Assembly (NCBI RefSeq): GCF_018919395.1
Contig: NZ_JAHLME010000001.1
Location: 62,001 to 126,000 of the forward strand
Direction: 5' to 3'
Origin: Geomonas azotofigens
Lineage (GTDB): Bacteria > Desulfobacterota > Desulfuromonadia > Geobacterales > Geobacteraceae
DNA length: 64,000 bases
A program made the translations under genes and the position numbers. Under the pieces are notes generated by a model that worked only from the letters and a program-made list of their open reading frames with translations, was not told the DNA's origin and did no database searches. Positions 34,863 to 46,578 of this stretch are shown here, piece by piece (the stretch's first letter is position 1; every line of letters starts with the position of its first letter).

Positions 34863-35046
34863 CTATTACCCGCGCAGCCGACTTGACCGTGCATTGGTAA
34901 AGGATATCAGACGAGGGCGAACAGGATCCTGCGTTCCGTGATGGAAGCACAGCGCAAGAGGGGAAACAGCACCGTAGCCGCCCCTAAGGGATCCGGGACA
35001 CACTAACTTCCCTTAAAGGCCTCCGTCCCCGGAGGCTTTTCCTTTC
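34863..35046 (+). ncRNA. Putative structured RNA upstream of larB
   Basis: A roughly 180-base segment bounded by TATAAT (34852) and a terminator (GCCTCCG/CGGAGGC plus T-run, 35019-35046), with no protein-like frame. By eye it folds into nested helices: GGAT/ATCC outside, GGGCG/CGCCC inside, and an inner hairpin with TGCG/CGCA and TTCC/GGAA. Length and isolation fit a 6S-like or other small RNA. A riboswitch controlling larB is the other option, although 157 bases separate the terminator from larB. I could not match it to TPP, cobalamin, SRP or c-di-GMP consensus sequences. Confidence 0.5.
35019..35046 (+). terminator. Terminator of the putative RNA
   Basis: GCCTCCG and CGGAGGC pair across TCCC, followed by TTTTCCTTTC. 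Confidence 0.85.
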
Positions 35047-35202
35047 TACGTCAGCACCTTGCGCCCCAGAGACACAATAGCTGCGCCCTTCTCTCAGAAA
35101 ATTCCCAGCTCCTGCCAAAAAACGTTTTTTTTAGCAGCGAATCCGAAGTTTGTATGTTAGCCTTAATCGCATTTTCCAACCTCCGGAGGCAGCTTCACAT
35201 TC

Positions 35203-35958
35203 ATGCAAAACAACGAAATTGAAAAAGTTCTCCAGGAAGTGAGCCAGGGGGCGCTCGACGTCTCCCAGGCGCTGGAGAAATTGAAGCACCTCCCCTTCGA
35301 GGACGTCGGCTGCGCCACCGTGGACCACCACCGCACACTGCGCCAGGGTTTCCCGGAAGTCATCTTCGGGCAGGGCAAGAGCGTCGCCCAGATGCGCACC
35401 ATCATCACCGCGCTCCTGGAGAAAGGGGGCAACGTCCTGGCGACGCGGGTGAACCGCGCCAAGGGGGCGAAGCTCAGGGAGTTTTTCCCGCAGGCGATCT
35501 ACCATGCCGACGCCCGCGCGCTCACCATCGAACAGCATCCGGTGCAATTGCGCGGCCGGGGCAAGGTCCTGGTGGTCTGCGCCGGCACCTCGGACATCCC
35601 GGTGGCGGCCGAGGCGGTCCTCACCGCGCAGATGATGGGCAACGAGGTGGAGAAGGTCTACGACGTGGGAGTAGCGGGATTGCACCGCCTGCTGGCGCGG
35701 CGCGGGACCCTCGCGGAAGCATCGGTGATCATCGTCGTGGCCGGGATGGAGGGGGCGCTCCCTTCGGTCGTCGGCGGCCTGGTGGACAAGCCGGTGATCG
35801 CGGTGCCGACCTCGGTGGGGTACGGTGCCTCCTTCGGCGGCGTGGCGGCCCTCCTGGGGATGCTCAACTCATGCGCCGCCGGGGTAACGGTGGTGAACAT
35901 CGACAACGGCTTCGGGGCGGCCTACGCGGCGAGCCTCATGAACAGGATTCACGGATGA
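35203..35958 (+). CDS. larB: Nickel pincer cofactor biosynthesis protein LarB
   Basis: A 251-residue cytosolic enzyme that carboxylates and hydrolyses nicotinic acid adenine dinucleotide in the first step of the nickel-pincer nucleotide cofactor. The C-terminal half is an AIR-carboxylase-like (PurE) domain: VVCAGTSDIPVAAEA, VIIVVAGMEGALPSVVGGL and VPTSVGYGASFGG. The start is supported by GGAGG about 12 bases upstream. Its TGA overlaps the larC ATG. No larA or larE is present in the window, so the cofactor-using enzyme is encoded elsewhere. Confidence 0.94.
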   Translation: MQNNEIEKVLQEVSQGALDVSQALEKLKHLPFEDVGCATVDHHRTLRQGFPEVIFGQGKSVAQMRTIITALLEKGGNVLATRVNRAKGAKLREFFPQAIYHADARALTIEQHPVQLRGRGKVLVVCAGTSDIPVAAEAVLTAQMMGNEVEKVYDVGVAGLHRLLARRGTLAEASVIIVVAGMEGALPSVVGGLVDKPVIAVPTSVGYGASFGGVAALLGMLNSCAAGVTVVNIDNGFGAAYAASLMNRIHG

Positions 35959-37112
35959 AGGTACTGTATTTCGACTGTTTCGCCGGGATCGCAGGCGACA
36001 TGACCGTGGCCGCCCTGATCGAACTCGGGCTCCCGCTGGAGACGCTGCAACAGGAACTTTCCTCGCTCCCCTTGTGCGGCTACACGCTGGCAAGCGGCAA
36101 GGTCGAGCGCCACGGCGTCTCCGGCACCTCCTTCAAGGTCGCCTTGACCGAAGAGGACCAGCCGCACCGCCACTACTCCGGCATCTCCGCCATGATCGAG
36201 AAGTCGGCTCTCAAGCCGCGCGTCAAGGAGCTCGCCCAGCGCATCTTCTTGAAGCTGGCGCAGGCCGAGGCGAGCGTGCACGGCGTGCCGCTGGAGCGGG
36301 TGCACTTCCACGAGGTGGGCGCCGTCGACTCCATCGTCGACATCGTCGGCACCGCGATCGGCCTCGACCACCTGGGCATCGACCGGGTCTGCGCCTCCGG
36401 CCTTCCCTACGGCCACGGCTTCGTGAAAACCGCCCACGGCCTCCTTCCCGTCCCGGCGCCCGCCACTGCGAAGCTCATGGAGGGGATCCCCCTTTCAGCC
36501 GACATCGGCCCCGGCGAACGGGTCACCCCGACCGGCGCCGCCATCGTCGCCGCACTCGCGGAGAGCTTCGGCCCCCCTCCGGTCATGACCGTGACGGGTA
36601 CGGGCTACGGCGCCGGCGAGAAGGACTTCCCGGAACTCCCCAACCTGCTCCGGCTGGTGCTCGGGGAGAGCGCCGACCGCAAGGAGGCCCAGGAGGTGCT
36701 GGTCCTCGAGACCCACATCGACGACATGCCCGCCGAGATCTTCGGCTTCGTCATGGAGCGGCTCATGGAGGCGGGGGCGCTGGACGTCGCCTTCTCGCCG
36801 CTGCAGATGAAGAAGAACCGCCCCGGCACGAGGCTCACCGTGATCGCGCAGCCGGACGACCTGCAAAAGCTCTCCGCAATCATCCTGGCCGAATCGAGCG
36901 CCATCGGCCTGCGCTACTACCCGGCCGGGCGAATCACCCTCCCCCGCAGCTGCCAAACGCGCGCGACGTCTCTGGGCGAGGTGCGGGTCAAGGTGCTGGG
37001 CGACGGGCGCGTGACGCCGGAGTACGAGTCGTGCCGCGAGATCGCCCTGGAGAAGGGGATGCCCCTTTTCGAGGTGTACCGGACGGTGGAGCGGGAGTGC
37101 GGCAAGGGATGA
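35955..37112 (+). CDS. larC: Nickel insertion protein LarC
   Basis: A 385-residue protein that inserts nickel into the pincer cofactor in a CTP-dependent step. It carries the family N-terminus MKVLYFDCFAGIAGDMTVAA, a His-rich stretch (RVHFHEVGAVDS) and the C-terminal HIDDMPAEIFGFVMERL. In some lactobacilli the two halves are joined by a programmed frameshift; here they are one continuous frame. The start at 35955 follows from the ATGA overlap with larB, and its own stop overlaps pgpA. Confidence 0.94.
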   Translation: MKVLYFDCFAGIAGDMTVAALIELGLPLETLQQELSSLPLCGYTLASGKVERHGVSGTSFKVALTEEDQPHRHYSGISAMIEKSALKPRVKELAQRIFLKLAQAEASVHGVPLERVHFHEVGAVDSIVDIVGTAIGLDHLGIDRVCASGLPYGHGFVKTAHGLLPVPAPATAKLMEGIPLSADIGPGERVTPTGAAIVAALAESFGPPPVMTVTGTGYGAGEKDFPELPNLLRLVLGESADRKEAQEVLVLETHIDDMPAEIFGFVMERLMEAGALDVAFSPLQMKKNRPGTRLTVIAQPDDLQKLSAIILAESSAIGLRYYPAGRITLPRSCQTRATSLGEVRVKVLGDGRVTPEYESCREIALEKGMPLFEVYRTVERECGKG

Positions 37113-37558
37113 AAAAGTTCGTAATCGTTTCCGCCACCTGGTTCGGCACCGGTTTTTCCCCTTTCGCCTCCGGAACGGTCGGGACGCTCGGCGCGATCCC
37201 GTTTTTCCTGCTCCTCTCGGGCATGCCGCTGTGGCTCTACCTCATCACCACGGCCGCCTTCACCCTGTTCGCCTGCTGGAGCGCTGGTTTTGGCGAGGAG
37301 CTCTGGGGCGAGCACGACTCGGGCAAGATCGTCATCGACGAGGTGGCCGGCTACCTGGTGACCATGACCGCCGTCCCGGCAACGTGGCAGGGGATCCTGG
37401 CGGGCTTCATCATGTTCCGCTTCTTCGACATCCTGAAACCCCAGCCGGCGCGCTGGTTCGACCGCTCGCTGAAAAACGGCTACGGCGTGGTGCTGGACGA
37501 CATCGTGGCCGGGATCTACGCCTGCGCCGCCACGCACCTGGCGCTGAGGTTCCTGTGA
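37109..37558 (+). CDS. pgpA: Phosphatidylglycerophosphatase A
   Basis: A 149-residue membrane enzyme that dephosphorylates phosphatidylglycerol phosphate. Family motifs are FGTGFSPFASGTVGTLGAIP near the start, HDSGKIVIDEVAGYL (acidic, Mg-binding) in the middle and FRFFDILKPQPARWFD. Two or three hydrophobic segments lie between them. The ATG at 37109 overlaps the larC stop and its own stop overlaps the GTG of cinA, so the four genes are translationally coupled although their functions are unrelated. Confidence 0.93.
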   Translation: MKKFVIVSATWFGTGFSPFASGTVGTLGAIPFFLLLSGMPLWLYLITTAAFTLFACWSAGFGEELWGEHDSGKIVIDEVAGYLVTMTAVPATWQGILAGFIMFRFFDILKPQPARWFDRSLKNGYGVVLDDIVAGIYACAATHLALRFL

Positions 37559-38799
37559 GAGTCGCCATCCTGTCCATAGGGGACGAGCTCCTCTCCGGCG
37601 AGGTGACCGACACCAACGCGAGCCACATCGCCGGGCGGCTCTACGACTGCGGCGCGCGCGTCTTCAGACACCTCACCGTCCCCGACGAGGAGGAGGCGAT
37701 CGCGCAAGCCCTGACCGAATTGGCTGCGGCGAGCGACGCCGTCATCGTCACCGGCGGGCTCGGCCCTACCCCGGACGACTACACCGCGCAGGCGGCGGCA
37801 CGGGCGGCGGGAGTCGAACTGGAGCTCTCCCAGGAAGCGCTCGACCACCTGGCCGAATTCGAAAAGAGGATCGCGCGACCGCTGCACCCGGCCAACCGGC
37901 GCCAGGCGCTCATTCCCAAGGGGTGCCGGCTGATCCCGAACCCGCTGGGGACCGCCTGCGGCTTCGTGGTCCCCCTCGGCGGCGCCCAGCTCTTCTTCCT
38001 CCCGGGCGTCCCCTACGAGATGGAGCGGATGCTGGCGGAGACGGTGCTCCCGGAGCTTGCGGGGCGGCTCCCGGCGCCATGGCGGCGCATCACGTTGAAG
38101 GTATTCGGCATCCCCGAGGCGGCGATCTCCGAACGATTGGAAGGGGCCATCGAGGCGGACGCGCCCCTGCAGCTCGCCTACTGCGTTAAGTATCCCGAGA
38201 TTCACGTCATCCTGCGGGCGGCGACGGCGGACGCGGCGCACCTGGAGCGGGCGGCGACCGAGGTGAGGAAGCGTCTGGCCGAGTTCCTGTTCGCCGAGGA
38301 CGACGACACCATGGACCTGGTGCTGGCGCGCCAGTTCCGGGAGAGCGGGCTCACCCTGGCCCTGGCCGAGTCCTGCACCGGCGGCATGATCGCCGCGCGC
38401 ATCACCGCCGTGGCAGGCTCCTCCGCCTACTTCCTGGGGGGAAACGTGACCTACAGCAACGCCGCCAAGAGCCGGATGATCGGCGTACCGCCCGAACTGA
38501 TCGAGCGGCACGGAGCGGTGAGCGCCGAGGTCGCCCGCGCCATGGCCGAAGGGGCCCGCGCCGCCGAGGGGAGCGACCTTGCGGTATCGGTGACCGGCAT
38601 CGCCGGACCCGACGGCGGCACCCCGGAGAAGCCGGTGGGCACGGTCTACATCGCGCTGGCCGACGCCGGGTCGTGCCGGGTCGAACGCTGCAACTTCCAG
38701 GGGGACCGGGACCGGGTCCGCTCCATCACCTGCTTTACCGCGCTCAACATGCTGCGCGAACACCTCCTCATCCGCCACGGAGCAGCGGTCCGCAACTGA
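37555..38799 (+). CDS. cinA: CinA: NMN deamidase/ADP-ribose pyrophosphatase-family protein
   Basis: A 414-residue two-domain protein. The N-terminal MoaB/MogA-like domain (about 1-170) has ILSIGDELLSGEVTDTNASH and VTGGLGPTPDD; the C-terminal pyridine-nucleotide amidase domain (about 255-410) has LAESCTGGMIAARIT and VTGIAGPDGGTPEKPVGTVY. It recycles nicotinamide mononucleotide in NAD metabolism. The GTG at 37555 overlaps the pgpA stop (GTGA) and has GAGG upstream. Placement after larBC, which consumes an NAD precursor, may be meaningful but is not proof. Confidence 0.94.
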   Translation: MRVAILSIGDELLSGEVTDTNASHIAGRLYDCGARVFRHLTVPDEEEAIAQALTELAAASDAVIVTGGLGPTPDDYTAQAAARAAGVELELSQEALDHLAEFEKRIARPLHPANRRQALIPKGCRLIPNPLGTACGFVVPLGGAQLFFLPGVPYEMERMLAETVLPELAGRLPAPWRRITLKVFGIPEAAISERLEGAIEADAPLQLAYCVKYPEIHVILRAATADAAHLERAATEVRKRLAEFLFAEDDDTMDLVLARQFRESGLTLALAESCTGGMIAARITAVAGSSAYFLGGNVTYSNAAKSRMIGVPPELIERHGAVSAEVARAMAEGARAAEGSDLAVSVTGIAGPDGGTPEKPVGTVYIALADAGSCRVERCNFQGDRDRVRSITCFTALNMLREHLLIRHGAAVRN

Positions 38800-38838
38800 C
38801 GGGGCCATAACAACAAAGCTGGTACAGGGGAAACGACC

Positions 38839-40809
38839 TTGCACTTCGCGCCGCTGTTACTGATAGTCGCCTGCGAGCTGCTGCTCCTTCTGATCGAGCA
38901 GTACACGCCGCTGCCCGGCTGGCTGCACTTCGCGGTATCCGTCTCGCTGGCGACCGTGCTTTTGTGCTTCGTCGCGCTCTTCAAGCAGCGCGAGGCCACC
39001 GTGGTGAGCGGCCTGCGCCGCGAGATCGGGGAGATGCAGCAGGAGGCGGCCAGGAGCGCGCGCCGCTACAAGAGCCTCCTGGAGGGTGCCGGCAACGCCA
39101 TCTTCATCTTCAACGTGGAAACGGCCGAGCTCGAGGAGGAGAACCGGCTGGGACGCGAGCTTTTCGGCTTCAGCAAGGAGGAGCTCGGCACCATGGCGGT
39201 GCGCGACCTGCTCGACCCCTGCGAGCAGGACCGTCTCCGGGGCTTTCTGTACCAGCTGGTGCGGCAGGGCGAAGCCGACTGGGACGAGGTGCGGCTGGTC
39301 CGAAAGGACGGCTCCCCCTTCCTGGGCGAGATCAACGCCCGGCTCATCGACCTCGGCGACGGACAGGTGGCGCATTGCCTGTTGCGCGACATCACGGAGA
39401 AGCGGCGCACCGAGCGGGAGATCTGGCAGAGAAACCGCGAGCTCTCCATCCTCAACAACATGCTGACCGGCATGAACCAGGGGACCGAGCTGAAGACGGT
39501 GCCCGAAGCGACGCTGCTGGAGCTGATGGAACTGTTCCGGGCCGAAGGCGGCACCCTGCACCTCTCCACCCCCGAGACCCCCTCCCCCACCCTGTGCGCC
39601 TCCAGGCACGCGTCACCCGAACTGGCGCAGGTGCTCGGGGAGAGCCTGAACAACCCGGACGGCTTCGGCGAGGTCCGCATCGTGCCGCTTGGGGATGCCG
39701 GCGCAGGATGGGGGAGCCTCACCTCGATCCCGATCTGTTCTCAGGAGCGCCTGACCGGGGTGATCCACCTCATCCACCGCGAGTCCCACAGCTACGCCCC
39801 CGAGGAGTTGCGCTTCCTGGAGACGGTCGGCAGGCAGATGGGGAGCATCATCGACCAGATCCGGCTCTTCACCGAGCTCACGTGGAAGAGCGAGGAACTG
39901 CTGCGCTCGCACCGGCTCCTTGAGAAGAGCAGCCACAACCTCTCCGTTTCCGAAAGCAAACTGAAGCAGAACCTGGCCCTGGTGGAGCGGGCGCACCTGG
40001 AGCAGGTCCGGCTGGACCGGATGAAGAACCAGTTCCTGGGCATGGTCTCGCACGAGTTCAACACGCCGCTCACCAGCATCATCTCCGGCGTCGACCACCT
40101 GCTGCAGCAGGGGTGGAGTTCGCAGGAGGACGCCTGCCAGGTACTGGAGATGGTGCGCGACGGCGGGCTCAGGTTGAAGGCGCTGGTCGCCGACCTGTTG
40201 AAGCTGATCCGGCTGGAGTCGCGCCGGGAAGGCCTGGAGACCTCCGCCATCCACCTGAGGATGCTGCTCGAGAACCTCCTGGACCAGCTCCAGCCCCTGT
40301 TCGAGGAGCGCAGCCAGGTGGTGACGCTGCGCGACCTGGACCACCTCCCCTTTTTCCAGGGGGACTGCGGCTACCTGGAGCGGGTCTTCTACGAGCTCCT
40401 TTTGAACGCCATCCGCTTCAGCCCCGAAGGGGGCGAGATCGTGGTCAACGGCCGGGTGGTCGAGCGGGAGGACCTGCACCAGCGCGCCCACACGCTGCAG
40501 CGCTTCAACCCCGATTTCCTCAGGCGCTGCGGCGAGCGCTGCTACCTGGAAGTGGAGGTGCGCGACTGCGGCATCGGCATTCCGCTACACGAACAGCAGG
40601 GGATCTTCGAGATCTTCTACGAGGTGGGGGAGATCAGGCACCACTCCAGCGGCAGGCGCCAGGGAAAGGGCGCGGGTCTCGGGCTCGCCATCGTGAAGGG
40701 GATGGTCGAGGCGCACGGCGGCATGGTCTGGGTGGAAAGCAACGACGGCAGTTCCTTCTTCCTGGTGCTGCCGCTCGAGCAGGAGCTGATCCAGCCGGCG
40801 CTTTTCTAG
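38839..40809 (+). CDS. PAS/GAF sensor histidine kinase
   Basis: A 656-residue kinase starting at TTG with AGGGG upstream. Two hydrophobic helices (about 3-20 and 30-48) are followed by a PAS domain (about 70-195), a GAF-like domain (about 205-345), a coiled coil, HisKA with His405 (GMVSHEFNTPLTSIISG) and a HATPase domain (GAGLGLAIVKGMVEAHGG). No receiver domain or adjacent regulator gene is present, so it is an orphan kinase. The C-terminal part has an inserted stretch rich in Arg before the ATP lid (HHSSGRRQGKG). Confidence 0.88.
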   Translation: MHFAPLLLIVACELLLLLIEQYTPLPGWLHFAVSVSLATVLLCFVALFKQREATVVSGLRREIGEMQQEAARSARRYKSLLEGAGNAIFIFNVETAELEEENRLGRELFGFSKEELGTMAVRDLLDPCEQDRLRGFLYQLVRQGEADWDEVRLVRKDGSPFLGEINARLIDLGDGQVAHCLLRDITEKRRTEREIWQRNRELSILNNMLTGMNQGTELKTVPEATLLELMELFRAEGGTLHLSTPETPSPTLCASRHASPELAQVLGESLNNPDGFGEVRIVPLGDAGAGWGSLTSIPICSQERLTGVIHLIHRESHSYAPEELRFLETVGRQMGSIIDQIRLFTELTWKSEELLRSHRLLEKSSHNLSVSESKLKQNLALVERAHLEQVRLDRMKNQFLGMVSHEFNTPLTSIISGVDHLLQQGWSSQEDACQVLEMVRDGGLRLKALVADLLKLIRLESRREGLETSAIHLRMLLENLLDQLQPLFEERSQVVTLRDLDHLPFFQGDCGYLERVFYELLLNAIRFSPEGGEIVVNGRVVEREDLHQRAHTLQRFNPDFLRRCGERCYLEVEVRDCGIGIPLHEQQGIFEIFYEVGEIRHHSSGRRQGKGAGLGLAIVKGMVEAHGGMVWVESNDGSSFFLVLPLEQELIQPALF

Positions 40810-40949
40810 AACACGTTCTAGGTTCTACGTTCCATGTTCTACGTTAACTGCTTTGGGCGGCGGTGCCGAAAAAAGGGCGACCGCGCCGGCGGGCAAGTCG
40901 TTTTTTGAGGTTTTAACGTAGAACTTAGAACATAGAACCTAGAACTGAT
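40807..40949. repeat. Heptamer inverted repeat, family B, copy 2
   Basis: The left arm has GTTCTAGGTTCTACGTTC and the right arm GAACATAGAACCTAGAAC, facing each other around a GC-rich core of about 70 bases. It fills most of the gap between the kinase gene and recA. Confidence 0.85.
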
Positions 40950-41003
40950 GCTTTCGGTCGCCTTTGCATTTGCCTTTGCGGTTTTAATTGTGTTATGTGT
41001 GAT

Positions 41004-41017
41004 TGGTTCCGGAACCA
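41004..41017 (+). promoter_or_regulatory. Candidate operator upstream of recA
   Basis: TGGTTCCGGAACCA, a perfect 14-base palindrome 43 bases before the recA ATG. It is a candidate SOS repressor site, but it does not fit the longer GGTT...ACC spacing I recall for Geobacter LexA. Confidence 0.4.
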
Positions 41018-41059
41018 GACCCAAAACAGCGCCTGACAAGGCTAAGGAGATATAAAACG

Positions 41060-42076
<1,017 letters not shown>

Positions 42077-42079
42077 ACC

Positions 42080-43240
42080 ATGCAACTGAACGAGATCCTC
42101 GGCGTAGCCATGAAGGCGAAGGGGTCCGACATCCACCTGAAGGCGGGGCTTCCCCCCATCGTCAGGATAGACGGCTCCCTGCGTGCCATCCCCAACGCGG
42201 ACCGGCTCTCAAGCGAGGCGGTCCGGAACATGGCTTTCTCCATCATGAACGACCGCCAGAAGCGGATCTTCGATGAGAATTACGAAGTCGACCTCTCCTA
42301 CGGGGTCCCCGGCCTGGGGCGCTTCCGTGTCAACGCCTTCGCCCAGCGCGGCACGGTGGCGATGGTGTTGCGCGCGATTCCCATCGCCATCCCGACCCTT
42401 GAGACGCTGAACCTCCCGCCGGTATTGAAGAAGCTCGCCCTGGAGCAGCGCGGCCTGATCCTCGTCACCGGGACCACCGGTTCCGGCAAGTCGACCACGC
42501 TCGCCTCCATCATCGACTACATTAACGAGCACCGGACCTGCAACATCATCACCATCGAGGACCCGGTCGAGTACCTGCACAAGGACAAGAAGAGCCTGAT
42601 CAGCCAGCGCGAAGTCGGCTTCGACACGCTCACCTTCGGCAAGGCGCTCACCTCGGCGCTGCGCCAGGACCCCGACGTCATCCTGGTGGGCGAGATGCGC
42701 GATTACGAGACCATCGAGACCGCGCTCACCGCCGCCGAGACCGGACACCTGGTGCTCTCCACCCTGCATACCCTGGACGCCGCCGAGACGGTGAACAGGG
42801 TCATCTCGGTCTTCCCCCCCTTCCACCAGAGGCAGGTAAGGATGCAGCTGGCCGGCATCCTGAGGGGCGTCATCTCGCAACGCCTGGTGCCCCGCATCGA
42901 CGGCAAGGGACGCGTTCCCGCGGTCGAGGTCATGATCGGCACGGCGCGCATCAGGGACTGCATCGACGACAAAGAGAAGACCAAGCAGATCCCGGAGGCC
43001 ATCGCCCAGGGACACACCACCTACGGCATGCAGACCTTCGACCAGTCGCTCATGCAGCTTCTGAGCAGGAAACTGATCACCTACGATGAGGCCCTGCGCC
43101 AGTCCAGCAATCCCGACGACTTCGCCCTCAAGGTCTCCGGCATCTCCTCCACCTCGGATTCGAGCTGGGACAACTTCACCGAGGACGCGGAAGCACCGGC
43201 CAAGGACGGCGGCGGGGAGCTGGTCATCGAGAAGTACTAG
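42080..43240 (+). CDS. pilT: Type IV pilus retraction ATPase PilT
   Basis: A 386-residue hexameric ATPase that powers pilus retraction. It has a PAS-like N-domain and the ATPase core with Walker A GTTGSGKST, an Asp box (IITIEDPVEYLH), Walker B LVGEMRD and the His box (LSTLHTLDAAETVNRV). The AIRNLIRE-like retraction motif typical near the C-terminus is replaced by HTTYGMQTFDQSL. A Ser/Asp-rich tail follows (TSDSSWDNFTEDAEA). It starts 3 bases after recA and ends directly at the GTG of recX. Confidence 0.95.
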   Translation: MQLNEILGVAMKAKGSDIHLKAGLPPIVRIDGSLRAIPNADRLSSEAVRNMAFSIMNDRQKRIFDENYEVDLSYGVPGLGRFRVNAFAQRGTVAMVLRAIPIAIPTLETLNLPPVLKKLALEQRGLILVTGTTGSGKSTTLASIIDYINEHRTCNIITIEDPVEYLHKDKKSLISQREVGFDTLTFGKALTSALRQDPDVILVGEMRDYETIETALTAAETGHLVLSTLHTLDAAETVNRVISVFPPFHQRQVRMQLAGILRGVISQRLVPRIDGKGRVPAVEVMIGTARIRDCIDDKEKTKQIPEAIAQGHTTYGMQTFDQSLMQLLSRKLITYDEALRQSSNPDDFALKVSGISSTSDSSWDNFTEDAEAPAKDGGGELVIEKY

Positions 43241-43702
43241 GTGCAGCGCGGAACAGCCCTGGAGTGCTCCCTGCGGGTGCTCACCCTGCGCGACCACTCC
43301 GAGGGGGAACTGCGGAAGAAGCTTGCCGGCAAGGGGTACGAAGAGGGCGAGATCGAGGCGGCGGTCGGGCGGATGAAGGAACTTGGCTACCTCGACGACC
43401 TGCGCTTCGCCCGCAGTTTCGCCTCCTCGGCGCTCAGAAACGGCAAGGGGGTCGGGCCACGGCTGAAGCTGGAACTCTCCCGCCGCGGCGTGGCCGGGTC
43501 CATCGTGGGCCAGGTGCTTGAGGAGTTGGCCCACGAGTACAGCGAGTCTGACCTCCTGGCGCAGTTGATGGAGCGCCGTTACCCCGGCTTCGATGCCGCC
43601 ACGGCTTCCGACAAGGACAAGCGGCGCATCGTCGGGTACCTGCAGAGGAAGGGGTTCTCGCTGTCCGCCATCTTCAAGGAGCTGAAGGCACACGAGGATT
43701 AG
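43241..43702 (+). CDS. recX: RecA regulator RecX
   Basis: A 153-residue helical protein of the RecX family, built from three-helix repeats, that inhibits RecA filament extension. Visible family features are LTLRDHSEGELRKKL near the start and YLDDLRFARSFASSAL in the middle. It begins with GTG immediately after the pilT stop, so translation depends on the upstream gene. Cotranscription with recA, with one gene between, fits its role. Confidence 0.9.
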   Translation: MQRGTALECSLRVLTLRDHSEGELRKKLAGKGYEEGEIEAAVGRMKELGYLDDLRFARSFASSALRNGKGVGPRLKLELSRRGVAGSIVGQVLEELAHEYSESDLLAQLMERRYPGFDAATASDKDKRRIVGYLQRKGFSLSAIFKELKAHED

Positions 43703-43759
43703 CTTCCCACAACGCACAACCGTTTCAGGTTCAGATATTCCATTTACTGAGGTTTTTTT

Positions 43760-46387
<2,628 letters not shown>

Positions 46388-46397
46388 GGCAAAAACT

Positions 46398-46530
46398 TCC
46401 TCCCTCCCGGCCTCCCCCCTCCGGGGGGAGGAGCTCTGGGAACCGCCTCCGAAGCCCCCTCCCCAGAGAGGGTGGAGGGATGAGCACCCCGTGTCCCCTC
46501 CCCCGGAGGGGGAGGGTTAGGGAGGGGGAA
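46398..46530. repeat. GC-rich repeat, family C, copy with facing arms
   Basis: CCTCCCCCCTCCGGGGGGAG near the left and CCCTCCCCCGGAGGGGGAGG near the right, separated by about 70 bases. It lies between alaS and the receiver-kinase gene. Confidence 0.8.
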
Positions 46531-46578
46531 GAAGTTAGCTCAACTTGCAACAGGCAGATATTTCAGCACAACCGGGAC

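Noticed and set aside
34863..35046. SRP RNA, tmRNA, TPP or cobalamin riboswitch
   Set aside because: The expected conserved blocks (GGAAGCAGCC-type loop, tRNA-like ends, CTGAGA, B12 box) are not found, so only an unclassified structured RNA is called.
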